From contig NZ_CP045995.1 in NCBI RefSeq assembly GCF_016899425.1, forward strand, positions 558,001-622,000: 64,000 nt of DNA. Reading direction: 5' to 3'. Below, piece by piece: positions 18,836 through 28,221 of the stretch. The notes below the pieces were generated by a model, which was not told the DNA's origin, did no database searches, and saw nothing but the letters and a program-made list of their open reading frames with translations. The DNA comes from Burkholderia sp. MS389 (lineage in GTDB: Bacteria > Pseudomonadota > Gammaproteobacteria > Burkholderiales > Burkholderiaceae). Position 1 is the first letter of the stretch, and each line of letters opens with the position of its first letter. Both the position numbers and the translations under genes were made by a program.

Positions 18836-19135
18836 TCACACGAACAGCGACACGACGATTGCACACCACACCGCGCTCGCGCCGCACAGAAACACGCGTC
18901 GCGCGACGAACATTCGCGACTCGTCGTCGGGCGTTTTCATCGGCGACGTCGCGAGAAACGGCACGCTGGCGAGGCACGCGAACCCGGCCAGCGCGGGAAC
19001 GATCACGACGTAGTCGCCGAACCGCCAGGGCAATGCTTCGTGCCATCCCCAGTAGCCGAGAAACAGCATGCCGATCGAGAACATCGTCGCCGCGGCCGAG
19101 CTGAGCGCGACCACCGATCCTGCTGGAAATTGCAC
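18836..19135 (-). CDS. Small membrane protein, unknown function
   Basis: This 99-residue protein has three probable membrane helices (about 7-27, 43-63 and 78-98) and a charged loop before the last one. I do not recognise a family. It lies between the DUF1326 operon and another small membrane protein, both on the same strand but more than 150 bases away, so no operon is evident. Confidence 0.55.
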   Translation of the reverse strand: MQFPAGSVVALSSAAATMFSIGMLFLGYWGWHEALPWRFGDYVVIVPALAGFACLASVPFLATSPMKTPDDESRMFVARRVFLCGASAVWCAIVVSLFV

Positions 19136-19354
19136 GGGAACCTCCCCTCGCGCAGCGCGCGATGCAACGCCTGTCGCCGGAGATCAGCATGATCTCGTCC
19201 GCCGGCAGCGGAATCAGCGTTCGTTTGGGGCGCGAATGCATCGAGCGCACCGTCTCCACTCGTCAACGAATGCGCGTTGTCACGGATTGACGGATTCGAT
19301 CCGGTCGAGCGGTATTTCGTGCCCGTTCAATCGGGCAGCACCTGCATGACGTGG

Positions 19355-19603
19355 CTAACCCGGTTTCTTCGTGCCCTGCGCAACGGAAATCCACCCGACC
19401 ACCGCCGCGGCGACCCAGCAACAAGTGATCATCAAGTCCAGATCCATCCAGCCCTGGAAATTCGTGCTGTTTTCGAAGCTGCAGCGCTGATGGCCCCTGA
19501 CCCACATGCAGCCGCTGATCAACTGCTGGACGTGCATGTAGATGCTGTACACGGCAACCGCCGACGCGATGACGGCGACCCGCAGGCTTAGGCTCTTTTT
19601 CAT
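19355..19603 (-). CDS. Small two-helix membrane protein with four cysteines
   Basis: The 82-residue protein begins with a basic head and a hydrophobic segment (about 8-28), then a loop with Cys32 and Cys41, and a second helix containing a CC pair. The loop cysteines could form a periplasmic disulfide. No family is recognised. It lies downstream of the exporter operon on the same strand with about 200 empty bases between. Confidence 0.5.
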   Translation of the reverse strand: MKKSLSLRVAVIASAVAVYSIYMHVQQLISGCMWVRGHQRCSFENSTNFQGWMDLDLMITCCWVAAAVVGWISVAQGTKKPG

Positions 19604-19802
19604 TGACGCTGAAGGCGTGGGATGGTCGTGGGATGGTCTCCCGACGATCTTAAGCCAATGGCGATGCGTGATGCAATCGATCCGGTGTCGACCCGATTGA
19701 CCGGCACGCGTAAAGAGCGTCGATTCCGACAGCGGCGAGCGGATGCGGGACGGCGCGGGTCGGCGCTCGCCGACTCTGGCCCCCCGCCCGGCGTCCGGAC
19801 TG

Positions 19803-21272
19803 TCAATCCGGACGAGACGCATCGCCACCGACGGCGGCAAAGAACGAAACCGTACTGGCCATTCTCGCCGCGCGAACGCGAGCGACCTCGATCCGCGTCA
19901 GGTCGTATGCATACTCGTCCCGTAGCACACGGAGCCGGTCCGAACTGCCGTTATCGAACTGGCGACGGGTCATCTCCAGAACGGTCCGTTGCCGTCGCGC
20001 GACCGCGCTACGGGCCTGCAGCGCGGTCGCATCGCGATCGATTTCGGTCATCGCATCGGCGACGCTCTGCAACGCGCCCAGCACGACCTTCCGGTAGTCT
20101 TCGAACGTGGCATGGTAAGCGGCAACCGCCGCATCCCGCGCCGCACGCAATTCTCCACCATGAAAAACCGGTGCGCTGAGCTGAGCACCGATATTCCAGA
20201 TCGTCGTACCGCCGGCGAACAACTGACCGAGCACCAGCGGTGACGACCCAATGCGCGCATCCAATTCGATCCGCGGGTAAAGATTGGCCGTGGCAATGCC
20301 GGCCAGCTCGCCGGCTATATGCAGGCTCGCCTCCGCTGCGAGAATGTCGGGCCGTTGCCGCACAAGCTCCGACGGAACCACCGATGGCAGATCCTGCGGC
20401 AACTGCAAATCGTCCAAGCGAAACTGCGGCAGCGATACGGGCGATGGAACACCGGCATAGACCGCAAGTTGAAACCGAACCTGCAGCAGTTCCGCGCGCA
20501 ATACCGCCAGTTCTGCCTCGATTCGATCAGCGTCCGAATCGCCATCGATCGTTTCCCGATACGCGACGCTGCCGATTTCATGCCGTTCGTGCAGCATCTG
20601 CCGAACGGCTTGCCGGTTCTGCAACACTGCGTCGGTCAATTCGATTTCGTCGCGCAGCCGCCCTTCCCGGACCACCGCAGCGATGATATTGCTGGCCAGT
20701 GTCAAGCGTGCAGCGTCTGCCTGATGCTGTCTCAGAGCCGCTTCGTACCGTTTCGCCGCGATCCGATGGCGCTGCGCACCGAAGAAATCGAAGTCGTATC
20801 GGACGTTCACGTTCGTGTTGTAGAGCATGAACGGGGACGGGTTCGGAATCATCGGCAAGCCGGCAGCTGCGGTATTCAACTGCTCCCTTTTGGCCGACGC
20901 GCCGAGGTCGATCTGCGGATAGCGACTGGCACCGTGTTGTCCCGCAAGATACTTCGTGGCCTCGATCAACCGCGACTCCGCGCTCTTTACGGACGGACTA
21001 TCCTGCATCGCCTGCTCGACGAGTGCATCCAGCGCCGGCGAGCCAAAGCGCCGCCACCAACGCGGATCGGGTTCGCCACGCACACCCGCGTCATTGCGAT
21101 CGGTCGACCTGGCACTCATTCCCATGAAGGTGGAAGGCAATGCCAGCTCGCCCGCGGAGCGTGGGATAAACGCGGGATGGCTGCACCCCTGCACCGCGAC
21201 GATGGCAACCGCGATCAACAGGACCGCAATCGCACGGCAGGCGCGGCGGCGTGGAGAGGTTCGTTGTGCCAT
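19803..21272 (-). CDS. NodT-type outer-membrane efflux lipoprotein
   Basis: The 489-residue protein has a lipoprotein signal (lipobox VQGC, Cys30) and two outer-membrane-efflux repeats of the TolC/OprM class, with the DPRWWRRF start of the mature region and conserved RPDILAAEASL in the middle. It would form the trimeric outer-membrane exit duct of a tripartite pump. It is the last gene of the seven-gene operon, 6 bases after the ABC permease, so it most likely serves that ABC exporter rather than an RND pump. Confidence 0.9.
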   Translation of the reverse strand: MAQRTSPRRRACRAIAVLLIAVAIVAVQGCSHPAFIPRSAGELALPSTFMGMSARSTDRNDAGVRGEPDPRWWRRFGSPALDALVEQAMQDSPSVKSAESRLIEATKYLAGQHGASRYPQIDLGASAKREQLNTAAAGLPMIPNPSPFMLYNTNVNVRYDFDFFGAQRHRIAAKRYEAALRQHQADAARLTLASNIIAAVVREGRLRDEIELTDAVLQNRQAVRQMLHERHEIGSVAYRETIDGDSDADRIEAELAVLRAELLQVRFQLAVYAGVPSPVSLPQFRLDDLQLPQDLPSVVPSELVRQRPDILAAEASLHIAGELAGIATANLYPRIELDARIGSSPLVLGQLFAGGTTIWNIGAQLSAPVFHGGELRAARDAAVAAYHATFEDYRKVVLGALQSVADAMTEIDRDATALQARSAVARRQRTVLEMTRRQFDNGSSDRLRVLRDEYAYDLTRIEVARVRAARMASTVSFFAAVGGDASRPD

Positions 21273-21278
21273 CGTCGT

Positions 21279-22409
21279 TCAATCGAGCGTGGTTCGGTAC
21301 GCGAGCAGGCCGACCGTCATCGCAACCAGCGCGAAAACGACCATTGTCGCGGCATCGGGCCATACTTCGTTCCATCCGCTCCCCTTCAGAAGGACACCTC
21401 GAATGGCCCGGTTGAAATAGGTCAACGGCAATCCGTTGCCGAGCAGACGCGCCCAGCCCGGCATGCCTGCAAACGGAAACATGAATCCGGAGAGCAGGAC
21501 GCTCGGCAGGAAATAGAAGAACGTCATCTGCATCGCCTGCAACTGGTTGCGTGCGACCGACGAAATAGCGATGCCAACCATCAGGTTCGCGACGATCAGC
21601 AACGATGCGAGGCAATAGACCGTTACAGGATTGCCTTCAAACGGCACGCCGAACACGAACCGGGCCGCCAGCAGGATGATCGTGCATTGCAGGAGGCCAA
21701 TCAGAATGTACGGCACGATTTTTCCGCAGATCACCTCGATCGAGGTTGCCGGTGACGCGAGGATGTTCTCGATCGTTCCGCGTTCACGTTCACGCGTGAT
21801 GGCGAGGCTCGTCATCATGACCATCGTCATCGACAAGATGACGCCCATCAATCCGGGGATGATGTTGTACTGCGTAATGCCGGCCGGATTGTAGATCCGG
21901 TGCACGCGGGCCGAGAATATTTGCGGTGACGCAGTTGTCGCCAAGGCCCCCGTCAAATCCTTGTTCAACACCGTCTGCGTCATCGTATTGAACGCGGCGA
22001 TCGCATTTCCCGTTGCCGCGGGATCGGTCGCATCCGCCTCGACCAGAATTTCCGGACGCTCGTTGCGCACCAGCCGGCGCGAGAAGTCGTGCGGCACGCT
22101 GACTACGAACTGCACGGTGCCCTTTTGCAGCGCGTCACGGGCCGCCCGTTCGGAAAACAGGCCGCCCCGGACATCGAAATATCCCGTGTTGCGCATACCG
22201 GCGACGAGCGATCGCGAAAATTCGCTTGTGTCGTCAGCGAGCACGATCGTCGGAAGATGCCGAGGGTCGCTGTTGATCGCAAAACCGAACAGCGCCAGCT
22301 GCACGATCGGCAACACGGCGATCATCCCGAGCGTCACGCGATCGCGACGGATCTGAAGGAATTCCTTCGTCACCATGCTCCACCAGCGGGAAATCGAGAA
22401 TTCGATCAT
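21279..22409 (-). CDS. ABC-2 type exporter permease (YhhJ-like)
   Basis: The 376-residue protein has one N-terminal membrane helix, a large periplasmic domain (about 45-170) and a group of five helices in the C-terminal half, the YhhJ/YbhS form of ABC-2 permeases. RERERGTIENILASPAT is the conserved cytoplasmic coupling segment. It begins 2 bases after the ATPase gene. Only one permease gene is present, so it would have to work as a homodimer, whereas the YbhFSR type uses two. Confidence 0.9.
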   Translation of the reverse strand: MIEFSISRWWSMVTKEFLQIRRDRVTLGMIAVLPIVQLALFGFAINSDPRHLPTIVLADDTSEFSRSLVAGMRNTGYFDVRGGLFSERAARDALQKGTVQFVVSVPHDFSRRLVRNERPEILVEADATDPAATGNAIAAFNTMTQTVLNKDLTGALATTASPQIFSARVHRIYNPAGITQYNIIPGLMGVILSMTMVMMTSLAITRERERGTIENILASPATSIEVICGKIVPYILIGLLQCTIILLAARFVFGVPFEGNPVTVYCLASLLIVANLMVGIAISSVARNQLQAMQMTFFYFLPSVLLSGFMFPFAGMPGWARLLGNGLPLTYFNRAIRGVLLKGSGWNEVWPDAATMVVFALVAMTVGLLAYRTTLD

Positions 22410-22411
22410 GA

Positions 22412-23338
22412 TCAGCCGGGCTCCCCCGATGCGTCCTTCATCAAATGCAGGAAAACGTGCTCGATATTCGTCGCGATTCTGTGAACCTCGACACCATCGC
22501 CGCAGACGGCTGCGAGACTCGCCGCAAGCATGGCCTCGTCGCGTCCCGATACGTGCAGTGCACGACCGAACGCAATCACCTGTTCGATGCCCGGCCGGCC
22601 CTTGAGCCGGTCGTTCAGCCGGACGAGATCGCCCCCCGACACCGACCAGGTATGGAGCGCGTGCCTCCGTACGAGATCACCGGCCTCGCCGTGTGCCAGC
22701 AGCGTGCCGTACGAGATGTAGGCCAGCTTGTGGCAACGCTCGGCCTCGTCCATATAGTGCGTGCTGACGAGCACCGAAATACCGCGGGCCGCCAGACGGT
22801 GCAGTTCCTCCCAGAACACCCTGCGCACGCCCGGGTCGACACCGGCCGTCGGTTCGTCGAGCAGCAGTAGTTCCGGCGACTGCAACAGCGCAGCGGCAAG
22901 CGCCACCCGCTGCTTCCAGCCGCCCGACAACGAGCCGGTCAGCTGGCTCGCGCGCGACTCCAGACCCATCTCGGCGAGAATTCGCGCGACGCGTTGCTTT
23001 CGCGCGTCGATCGCATACAGCCGGGCGACGAAGTCGAGGTTCTCCCGCACCGTCAGATCGTCCCAGTACGAAAAACGCTGCGTCATGTAGCCGACTCGTC
23101 GCTTGATCTCCCGGCATTGCGTCAGGATGTCGAATCCGAGACAGGTTCCGCTGCCGGAATCCGGCGTCAGCAATCCGCACATCATGCGCAACGAGGTTGT
23201 CTTGCCACTCCCGTTCGGACCGAGAAAGCCGAATATCTCGCCGCGGCCGACCTGCAGGCTCAGGTTCTTGACGACGTGCCGGGTGCCGAAATGCTTGTTC
23301 AGATCGCGCACATCGATCAGCGGCATCGCACGGTTCAT
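22412..23338 (-). CDS. ABC exporter ATP-binding protein
   Basis: The 308-residue ATPase shows Walker A GPNGSGKTT (40-48), the signature LSGGWKQR and Walker B LLLLDEPTAGVDP, followed by the switch His in VSTHYMDEAERC. The C-terminal extension of about 80 residues is as in drug and lipid exporters of the CcmA/YbhF class. Its start overlaps the HlyD stop by four bases. It powers the ABC-2 permease encoded next. Confidence 0.93.
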   Translation of the reverse strand: MNRAMPLIDVRDLNKHFGTRHVVKNLSLQVGRGEIFGFLGPNGSGKTTSLRMMCGLLTPDSGSGTCLGFDILTQCREIKRRVGYMTQRFSYWDDLTVRENLDFVARLYAIDARKQRVARILAEMGLESRASQLTGSLSGGWKQRVALAAALLQSPELLLLDEPTAGVDPGVRRVFWEELHRLAARGISVLVSTHYMDEAERCHKLAYISYGTLLAHGEAGDLVRRHALHTWSVSGGDLVRLNDRLKGRPGIEQVIAFGRALHVSGRDEAMLAASLAAVCGDGVEVHRIATNIEHVFLHLMKDASGEPG

Positions 23339-24300
23339 GGCGTCACCTCGATCGGCAGGCCGGGATGTAGACTCCGCGCGGCAACGGTATCGGGCCGCGC
23401 CTCGACGAGAAACACCAGCTTCGAACGCGCATCGTTGCTGTAGATGACCGGTGGCGTATATTCCGCGTCCGACGCGATATGGCTGATCGTCGCCGTATAG
23501 CCGCGTTCGCAGCCGTCGCATGCGATCCTCACGACACGACCGACGTGTAAATTGGCCAGCGCGGCCTCAGGCACGAAGAAGCGCACTTTCGTATTGCGAT
23601 CGACCAGAATCTTGACTACCGGGTTGCCGGCGACGACCCACTCGCCCGGCGTGAAGAACGTATCGACGACGACGCCCTCGCCGGGGGCCTCCACGGACAG
23701 TTGCCGGTATTGCGTCTGCAACCGTTCGTATTCGGCCCGCTGTGCGTCCGCGCTCTGTCGTTGAGAATGCAGTTGACCGTCGCGTGCCGGCAAACGCGCC
23801 GTCCTCAGTTGACTGGCGAGCTCGCTGACTCGTGCTTTGTCCACCCGGGCTGCCGCACGTTCGCGTTCGAGCTGATCGCGCGAGATCGCCTGTATCCGGT
23901 AGTCGTCTTCTGCACGCGCGAGCCGTTGCGTTGAAAGGGCGGCGCTCGCCCGGGCCTGTTCGATCTGTGCCTTCACCGTATCGATTTCCGATGGGCGCTT
24001 GCCCTGCTGCAGGTCGCCAAGTACGTTCAGCGACGATTGCCACTGGTGATACTGACGCTTGATCGCCTGTTCCAGGTCCGGCGCGCCGATCTCGAAGACG
24101 ACCGCGCCCGATTCGACACGATCGCCGCGCGCCGCGCGCAATGTCTTCAGGTTTCCCGCGTATGGCGCAGACAGATAGGAAAACTGCCCTTCGACATAGC
24201 CGTGATACGTTTCCGGCGACTTGGTACAGCCCGCGGCGAAGAAGCACGCGCAAACGAAGCCGTACCCGACCCACCGGGGCATGAGCGTGATGCGTTCCAT
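23335..24300 (-). CDS. HlyD-family periplasmic adaptor lipoprotein
   Basis: The 321-residue membrane-fusion protein has a lipobox FAAGC (Cys25), a split lipoyl domain (about 45-75 and 195-225), a long coiled-coil hairpin between (about 75-190) and a beta-barrel domain ending at LHPGLPIEV. It resembles YhiI/YbhG adaptors that join an ABC-2 exporter to an outer-membrane duct. The gene follows the hydrolase gene by 42 bases and overlaps the ATPase gene. Confidence 0.9.
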   Translation of the reverse strand: MERITLMPRWVGYGFVCACFFAAGCTKSPETYHGYVEGQFSYLSAPYAGNLKTLRAARGDRVESGAVVFEIGAPDLEQAIKRQYHQWQSSLNVLGDLQQGKRPSEIDTVKAQIEQARASAALSTQRLARAEDDYRIQAISRDQLERERAAARVDKARVSELASQLRTARLPARDGQLHSQRQSADAQRAEYERLQTQYRQLSVEAPGEGVVVDTFFTPGEWVVAGNPVVKILVDRNTKVRFFVPEAALANLHVGRVVRIACDGCERGYTATISHIASDAEYTPPVIYSNDARSKLVFLVEARPDTVAARSLHPGLPIEVTP

Positions 24301-24342
24301 AGTGAAAGAACCGAATGTGGCGCGGTTGTATGCGATGAACGC

Positions 24343-25557
24343 TTACGCGGTCGGCGCGCGATGGCCCGACTGGCATCGAGCGCCGATTCGCTGCCTGTAG
24401 GCATCGAAAAACTCCGCGGCTGCAGCTCGCCGGATTTCCGTCACGTATTGCGTGCAGCAATGGTCTCCATCGGCGAACAACGTCAGCTTGACGCCGTCGG
24501 TTCGCCCGAGCTCGTTCAGGGTATCGCGCAGCCATGTCTTGTCTGCGACCGACACCAGCGGATCGCGGCCGCCATGAACGATGTGGACACGGGCACGGAT
24601 CTTTCCGAGCATCGTGACGTCGCGGATGGCGAAGTGGTCGACCGAATCCCGGGCGTCGTCGAGCGACGTAATGCCGAGAATCTGGCAAAACTTGCTTTTC
24701 AGGAAGAAAGGCAGCTTGTTGAATTGGCGCGCATCGACCGGGCCGCCCAGATCGAGAATCGCTCCAACACGCGAGTCGACTGCTGCAATCTTGTAAGCCC
24801 ACATGCCGCCCCAACTGATACCGGCAATGGCATAGCCTTCCGTGTCAATTCCCGGATAGTCGGTCAACGCGTCGACGGCCGCGACGATCGCCTCGTCGAA
24901 GTTCTCCGGCCACGTCGCGCCATCGAGCAGAAATGTTTCGCCTTGCCCTGGGCCGTCGATGCACAACACGGCAAAACCCGCTTCGGAAAACAATAGCTCG
25001 CTCGCAAGATGCTCTTCCTTGACGTCGTCCATGCCGTGCACGATCACGACCAACGGAATCGGCCCCGACGATAAGCTCGGTTCCGGCAAATGCAGGTTCG
25101 CCCACATCGGTTTGCCTTGCCAGTCGATGCGCATACGGGCGAATCGCCCACCAAATGCCCGGCGTTCGGCCTCGATGTAGAAGTCTCGACAGTGCCGATA
25201 GGCCCTCGTCTTCGCCTCCGAAAGCGGCAGGCAGCCCCATTGGACCAGATGGGCGAGGAACGACAACCGCCGGTAGTGCGCAATGGCATCGTCGCCAGAC
25301 ATCCCAGCCAGCATCGCCTCGACCTGCCGAATCTCGGCTTGCAGGAAGTCCATGCCTTCCGTCGGCCAGTCGGAAAGACCGTCTATCGCCGCAAGGAAGC
25401 GATCGAGCGTGTTCTGGTCGAACAGCGCCGCCCGCCAGCGATTCCAGAACGGCCGCGTGATGTTCTTCACGCCCACGACGCGCGACAGCGCGAAGACGGC
25501 GCGACTCAGAATGTGATCGGCAAAGGAGTAGGTCTCGGTTTCGCTCAGGTTACGCAT
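24343..25557 (-). CDS. Alpha/beta hydrolase with helical N-terminal domain
   Basis: The 404-residue enzyme has a helical N-terminal domain of about 165 residues and then an alpha/beta-hydrolase core. The oxyanion region is VIVHGMDD (172-179), the nucleophile elbow GISWGG has Ser248, and the acid and base are Asp332 (HGGRDPLV) and His366 (DGDHCC). The layout recalls FrsA/DUF1100-type and 2,6-dihydropseudooxynicotine hydrolases, which break C-C or ester bonds. It overlaps the PP-loop gene by eight bases. The substrate is presumably an intermediate of the cluster product. Confidence 0.82.
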   Translation of the reverse strand: MRNLSETETYSFADHILSRAVFALSRVVGVKNITRPFWNRWRAALFDQNTLDRFLAAIDGLSDWPTEGMDFLQAEIRQVEAMLAGMSGDDAIAHYRRLSFLAHLVQWGCLPLSEAKTRAYRHCRDFYIEAERRAFGGRFARMRIDWQGKPMWANLHLPEPSLSSGPIPLVVIVHGMDDVKEEHLASELLFSEAGFAVLCIDGPGQGETFLLDGATWPENFDEAIVAAVDALTDYPGIDTEGYAIAGISWGGMWAYKIAAVDSRVGAILDLGGPVDARQFNKLPFFLKSKFCQILGITSLDDARDSVDHFAIRDVTMLGKIRARVHIVHGGRDPLVSVADKTWLRDTLNELGRTDGVKLTLFADGDHCCTQYVTEIRRAAAAEFFDAYRQRIGARCQSGHRAPTA

Positions 25558-26761
25558 CGTGATTACCCTGCCTAATCTTCACGCCGAGTTCGGCGGCCTC
25601 CTGCTCGCTCAAGCCGAGCATGGTTGCGCCGAGGCGCACGATGGCCGGATCCGGCGAGCCCGCGGCCGCCTGATCCGGCGCGTACCCGAGCCGACGTTCG
25701 TTCGCGTCGATGACCTGATACAGATCGAAACCGAATCTCGAACGCATGACCGCCCGGCCCAACTCGTTGATCATGCAATTCGAGCTGCATGCGCCCGTAT
25801 TTTTCGGGCGGATCCAGTCATATCGATCGATAAGCGCAATCTGGATCTCCCTCTCGGGCTTGCGCACGAGTTCGTAGTACGGCACGAGCACGGTCGGAAA
25901 CCCGATCTTGTCGGGATCCGCATCGAGCGAAGCCGCGTGATCCGGGATCGCTTTGCGGAACGGCTGCACGAACCTGGCGACGAGATCGTTGACCTTCGGC
26001 AAGGCTTGCGCCGACAACACGCCCGCACCCTCCAGATTCAACCGGTTCTGCCCTTTCTGCGTGCCGATGAAGCACAGCGGAATGCGATGACGATTCGCAA
26101 AGGCGCTTGCGCTGACCGCGATCAGCGAAAAACACGGCCAGCACGCGGAGCCGTACGTCATGGCTCCCTTCTGTAGATCGACATCCGAGTTCCCGTCGAT
26201 CGAAAATCCCGATCGGAACAGCGTATCCGCAAGCGCTTTATCCGGACGTTCGATCACAAGCGGAATACCGAGTTTGGCGGTGACGCGCCGTGCACTCTCG
26301 AGTGTTTGCGGCGACTGGTAACCGGGATCCAGCATCCACGCGCAAACATTCAATCCTTTCTCCGCCAGTTGAACCAGCATGTAGGTGCTGTCCTTGCCGC
26401 CGCTGTAGAGCACCATCGCGGAATACGTCGAACGCGGTTCGCGTGCCGGAATCGAATCGAGCATGGCGGCCGCCGTCCCGAGACCGCCGTCACCGACGAT
26501 TGGCAAGCGTTTCGCGACCGACAGCGCCTTGTGACGCCAGGTTCGTTCGCCGTGGGCGCTGGAAATAATCGCATCGAGCAACCATTCGTGATCGGCGTCT
26601 CGTTCGTATTCGCGGCGGCGCCGATCGGATTGCATGCCCGAACAGTGTGCGCATAGCGCCGACGCTACGGTCTTGTCGACGTCGGTGCCATTCATCAGCG
26701 CGTCGTAGTGCAACGGCATCCCGCAGCGATTGCATCCTCGATAGATCGGGATCGTCTTCAC
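25550..26761 (-). CDS. PP-loop ATPase with zinc ribbon (amidotransferase or sulfur-transfer type)
   Basis: The 403-residue protein starts with a zinc ribbon (Cys10, 13, 37, 40), then a PP-loop SGGKDS (120-125) that adenylates an oxygen of the substrate, then a CWPC motif (Cys207, 210) and a CSSNC motif (Cys325, 329). The GSACWPC...IPLCFIG block resembles the WbpG/PseA N-acetyl sugar amidotransferases, while the ribbon plus CxxC resembles TtuA/TtcA thiolation enzymes. Either an amide nitrogen or sulfur would be installed. It overlaps the reductase gene by four bases (ATGA). The true substrate is unknown. Confidence 0.78.
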   Translation of the reverse strand: MKTIPIYRGCNRCGMPLHYDALMNGTDVDKTVASALCAHCSGMQSDRRRREYERDADHEWLLDAIISSAHGERTWRHKALSVAKRLPIVGDGGLGTAAAMLDSIPAREPRSTYSAMVLYSGGKDSTYMLVQLAEKGLNVCAWMLDPGYQSPQTLESARRVTAKLGIPLVIERPDKALADTLFRSGFSIDGNSDVDLQKGAMTYGSACWPCFSLIAVSASAFANRHRIPLCFIGTQKGQNRLNLEGAGVLSAQALPKVNDLVARFVQPFRKAIPDHAASLDADPDKIGFPTVLVPYYELVRKPEREIQIALIDRYDWIRPKNTGACSSNCMINELGRAVMRSRFGFDLYQVIDANERRLGYAPDQAAAGSPDPAIVRLGATMLGLSEQEAAELGVKIRQGNHDA

Positions 26762-28011
26762 GAACGGCCTCCTCGCTCGCCGGACAATCCGTCCCCATCG
26801 CGCAGAAAACGGCGGAAAGCGGTCACATCAAGCACATGCTTTCCGCATTGGAGGGACGGAATTCCGAACTTCAGCTCATCGAACGCGCGCTCGTAGGCGA
26901 GCAGTTGTGCCACATCGGCCTCGCCGATATTGCTTGCGAGCTGCGGCAGACTGGCGCGTAATACCCCCTCGGCCAGGCACGACCATGAGACGACGCTGCC
27001 GTGTCCGACGTCATCGGCGAAATCGAACGGAAAGAACGACCGATATGCGGTCGCACCTGCATCGACGAGCCCTGCGTCGCACGGAAGGATGTCGCCACGT
27101 GCCCGCACGCGCGCCCACGCTGCGTTGCGATCCCAGCAATATGGCTGGCTGTCGTCGATCAGGATCGTGCCGGCGCGCACGAGGTCGATATCGAGGATGG
27201 ATGGCGTGCTGACCGCACTGACGATTACGTTGGCATCGCGGTAGCACCGGCTGCCATCCGGCAACGCGTAACGCGTCGGAAGCACCTCTACCGATACCCG
27301 CATCGGTGAACATGCCATCACTTCGTCTGCAATCGCGCGAACCCTGTCCTGCTGTTGCAGCGTGTCGACGAGGATCAACTCCGCGGGTCGCGTGGCCCGG
27401 GGCGAGTGCGCCAGCAGCCTCGCTACTCCCGCGCCCACACTGCCAACGCCAAGGATGGCGAGGACCGCATCGCCACCGCTCAATCCCGACTCGGACAGTG
27501 CCTTGTCGATCTGCCGGACGATCGAGACCGACGTCACCGCATGGCCGGTCGTCAATTCGATACCGAGTTCCTTCGAACGTGCTTCGATGCGGCGGCCGTA
27601 ATTCGTCAGCGCCCCCGTCAGGCCGCCCAGGCAGACATGTCGTGCGCCCATCGCGGCCGCCTTGGTCAACCCCTCCTTCTCCATGCGACTGCGACTCGAT
27701 GCACGCTTTCTCGGATCGAGCATGTCTTCCGCGAGAATCGGCAAAAAAAGGATTCCGATGTTGATGCCTTTCGCCTCGATGATCTCGCCATAGACGGGTT
27801 GCAGACAGTCCAGCAGATCAGCGAGTGCGTCGCCGTCGAGCATGCCCGCCCACGGAAACATCCGCTCGACATCGGCTCTATCGCGCGGATGAGTCAGCAG
27901 AACGACGTCCACGTCGCGCGGCGCACCGCGTCTCAGCCATTTTCTCTGCGCGGAAGGACCAAAATAGACATTCGATGCCGTTGCGGATCGGGATTCTTTT
28001 GTTTCATCCAT
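26758..28011 (-). CDS. Long-chain acyl-ACP reductase-like NAD(P)-dependent enzyme
   Basis: This 417-residue protein follows the plan of cyanobacterial fatty acyl-ACP reductase (AAR): an N-terminal domain with LGGLTGALTNYG and the TTGHAVTS segment (about 128-162), a Rossmann fold with GVGSVG (188-193), and a C-terminal WSCLAEGVL (343-351) matching the AAR block that holds the thioester-forming cysteine, here Cys345. AAR makes aldehydes from acyl-ACP. It is the first gene of the seven-gene operon, with a GGAGG ribosome site 7 bases before the ATG. The assignment is by remembered motifs; the acyl substrate is not known. Confidence 0.72.
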   Translation of the reverse strand: MDETKESRSATASNVYFGPSAQRKWLRRGAPRDVDVVLLTHPRDRADVERMFPWAGMLDGDALADLLDCLQPVYGEIIEAKGINIGILFLPILAEDMLDPRKRASSRSRMEKEGLTKAAAMGARHVCLGGLTGALTNYGRRIEARSKELGIELTTGHAVTSVSIVRQIDKALSESGLSGGDAVLAILGVGSVGAGVARLLAHSPRATRPAELILVDTLQQQDRVRAIADEVMACSPMRVSVEVLPTRYALPDGSRCYRDANVIVSAVSTPSILDIDLVRAGTILIDDSQPYCWDRNAAWARVRARGDILPCDAGLVDAGATAYRSFFPFDFADDVGHGSVVSWSCLAEGVLRASLPQLASNIGEADVAQLLAYERAFDELKFGIPSLQCGKHVLDVTAFRRFLRDGDGLSGERGGRS

Positions 28012-28078
28012 TGATGCGCCTCCATCATTAAAATTCGAATAGACACGACAAATCCATACAGGATGGATTTAAATTCGA

Positions 28079-28150
28079 TCAGATGTGGTAAACCGCAAAC
28101 CCGAATGCGACTAGACCAAAGAAAAACCCGCAAGCGAAGCGAATCGCCAT
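28079..28150 (-). CDS. Possible 23-residue hydrophobic leader peptide
   Basis: ATG at 28150 opens a 23-codon frame whose product is almost entirely hydrophobic (ACGFFFGLVAFGFAVYH) and would span a membrane once. It lies inside the roughly 200-base untranslated leader of the exporter operon. There is no good ribosome site before it, so it may be chance. Confidence 0.25.
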   Translation of the reverse strand: MAIRFACGFFFGLVAFGFAVYHI

Positions 28151-28221
28151 CGTCAGTTGGGACGCACGATGCAGGAAAGTAAAACTCGGGACGAAGCAAA
28201 AACCCCCTAGACTGGCGACGG

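Noticed and set aside
27933..28199. 88-codon minus-strand frame overlapping the start of the reductase gene
   Set aside because: It overlaps the reductase start in another frame and has no signal, domain or ribosome site; only the internal 23-codon hydrophobic frame was kept as a weak candidate.
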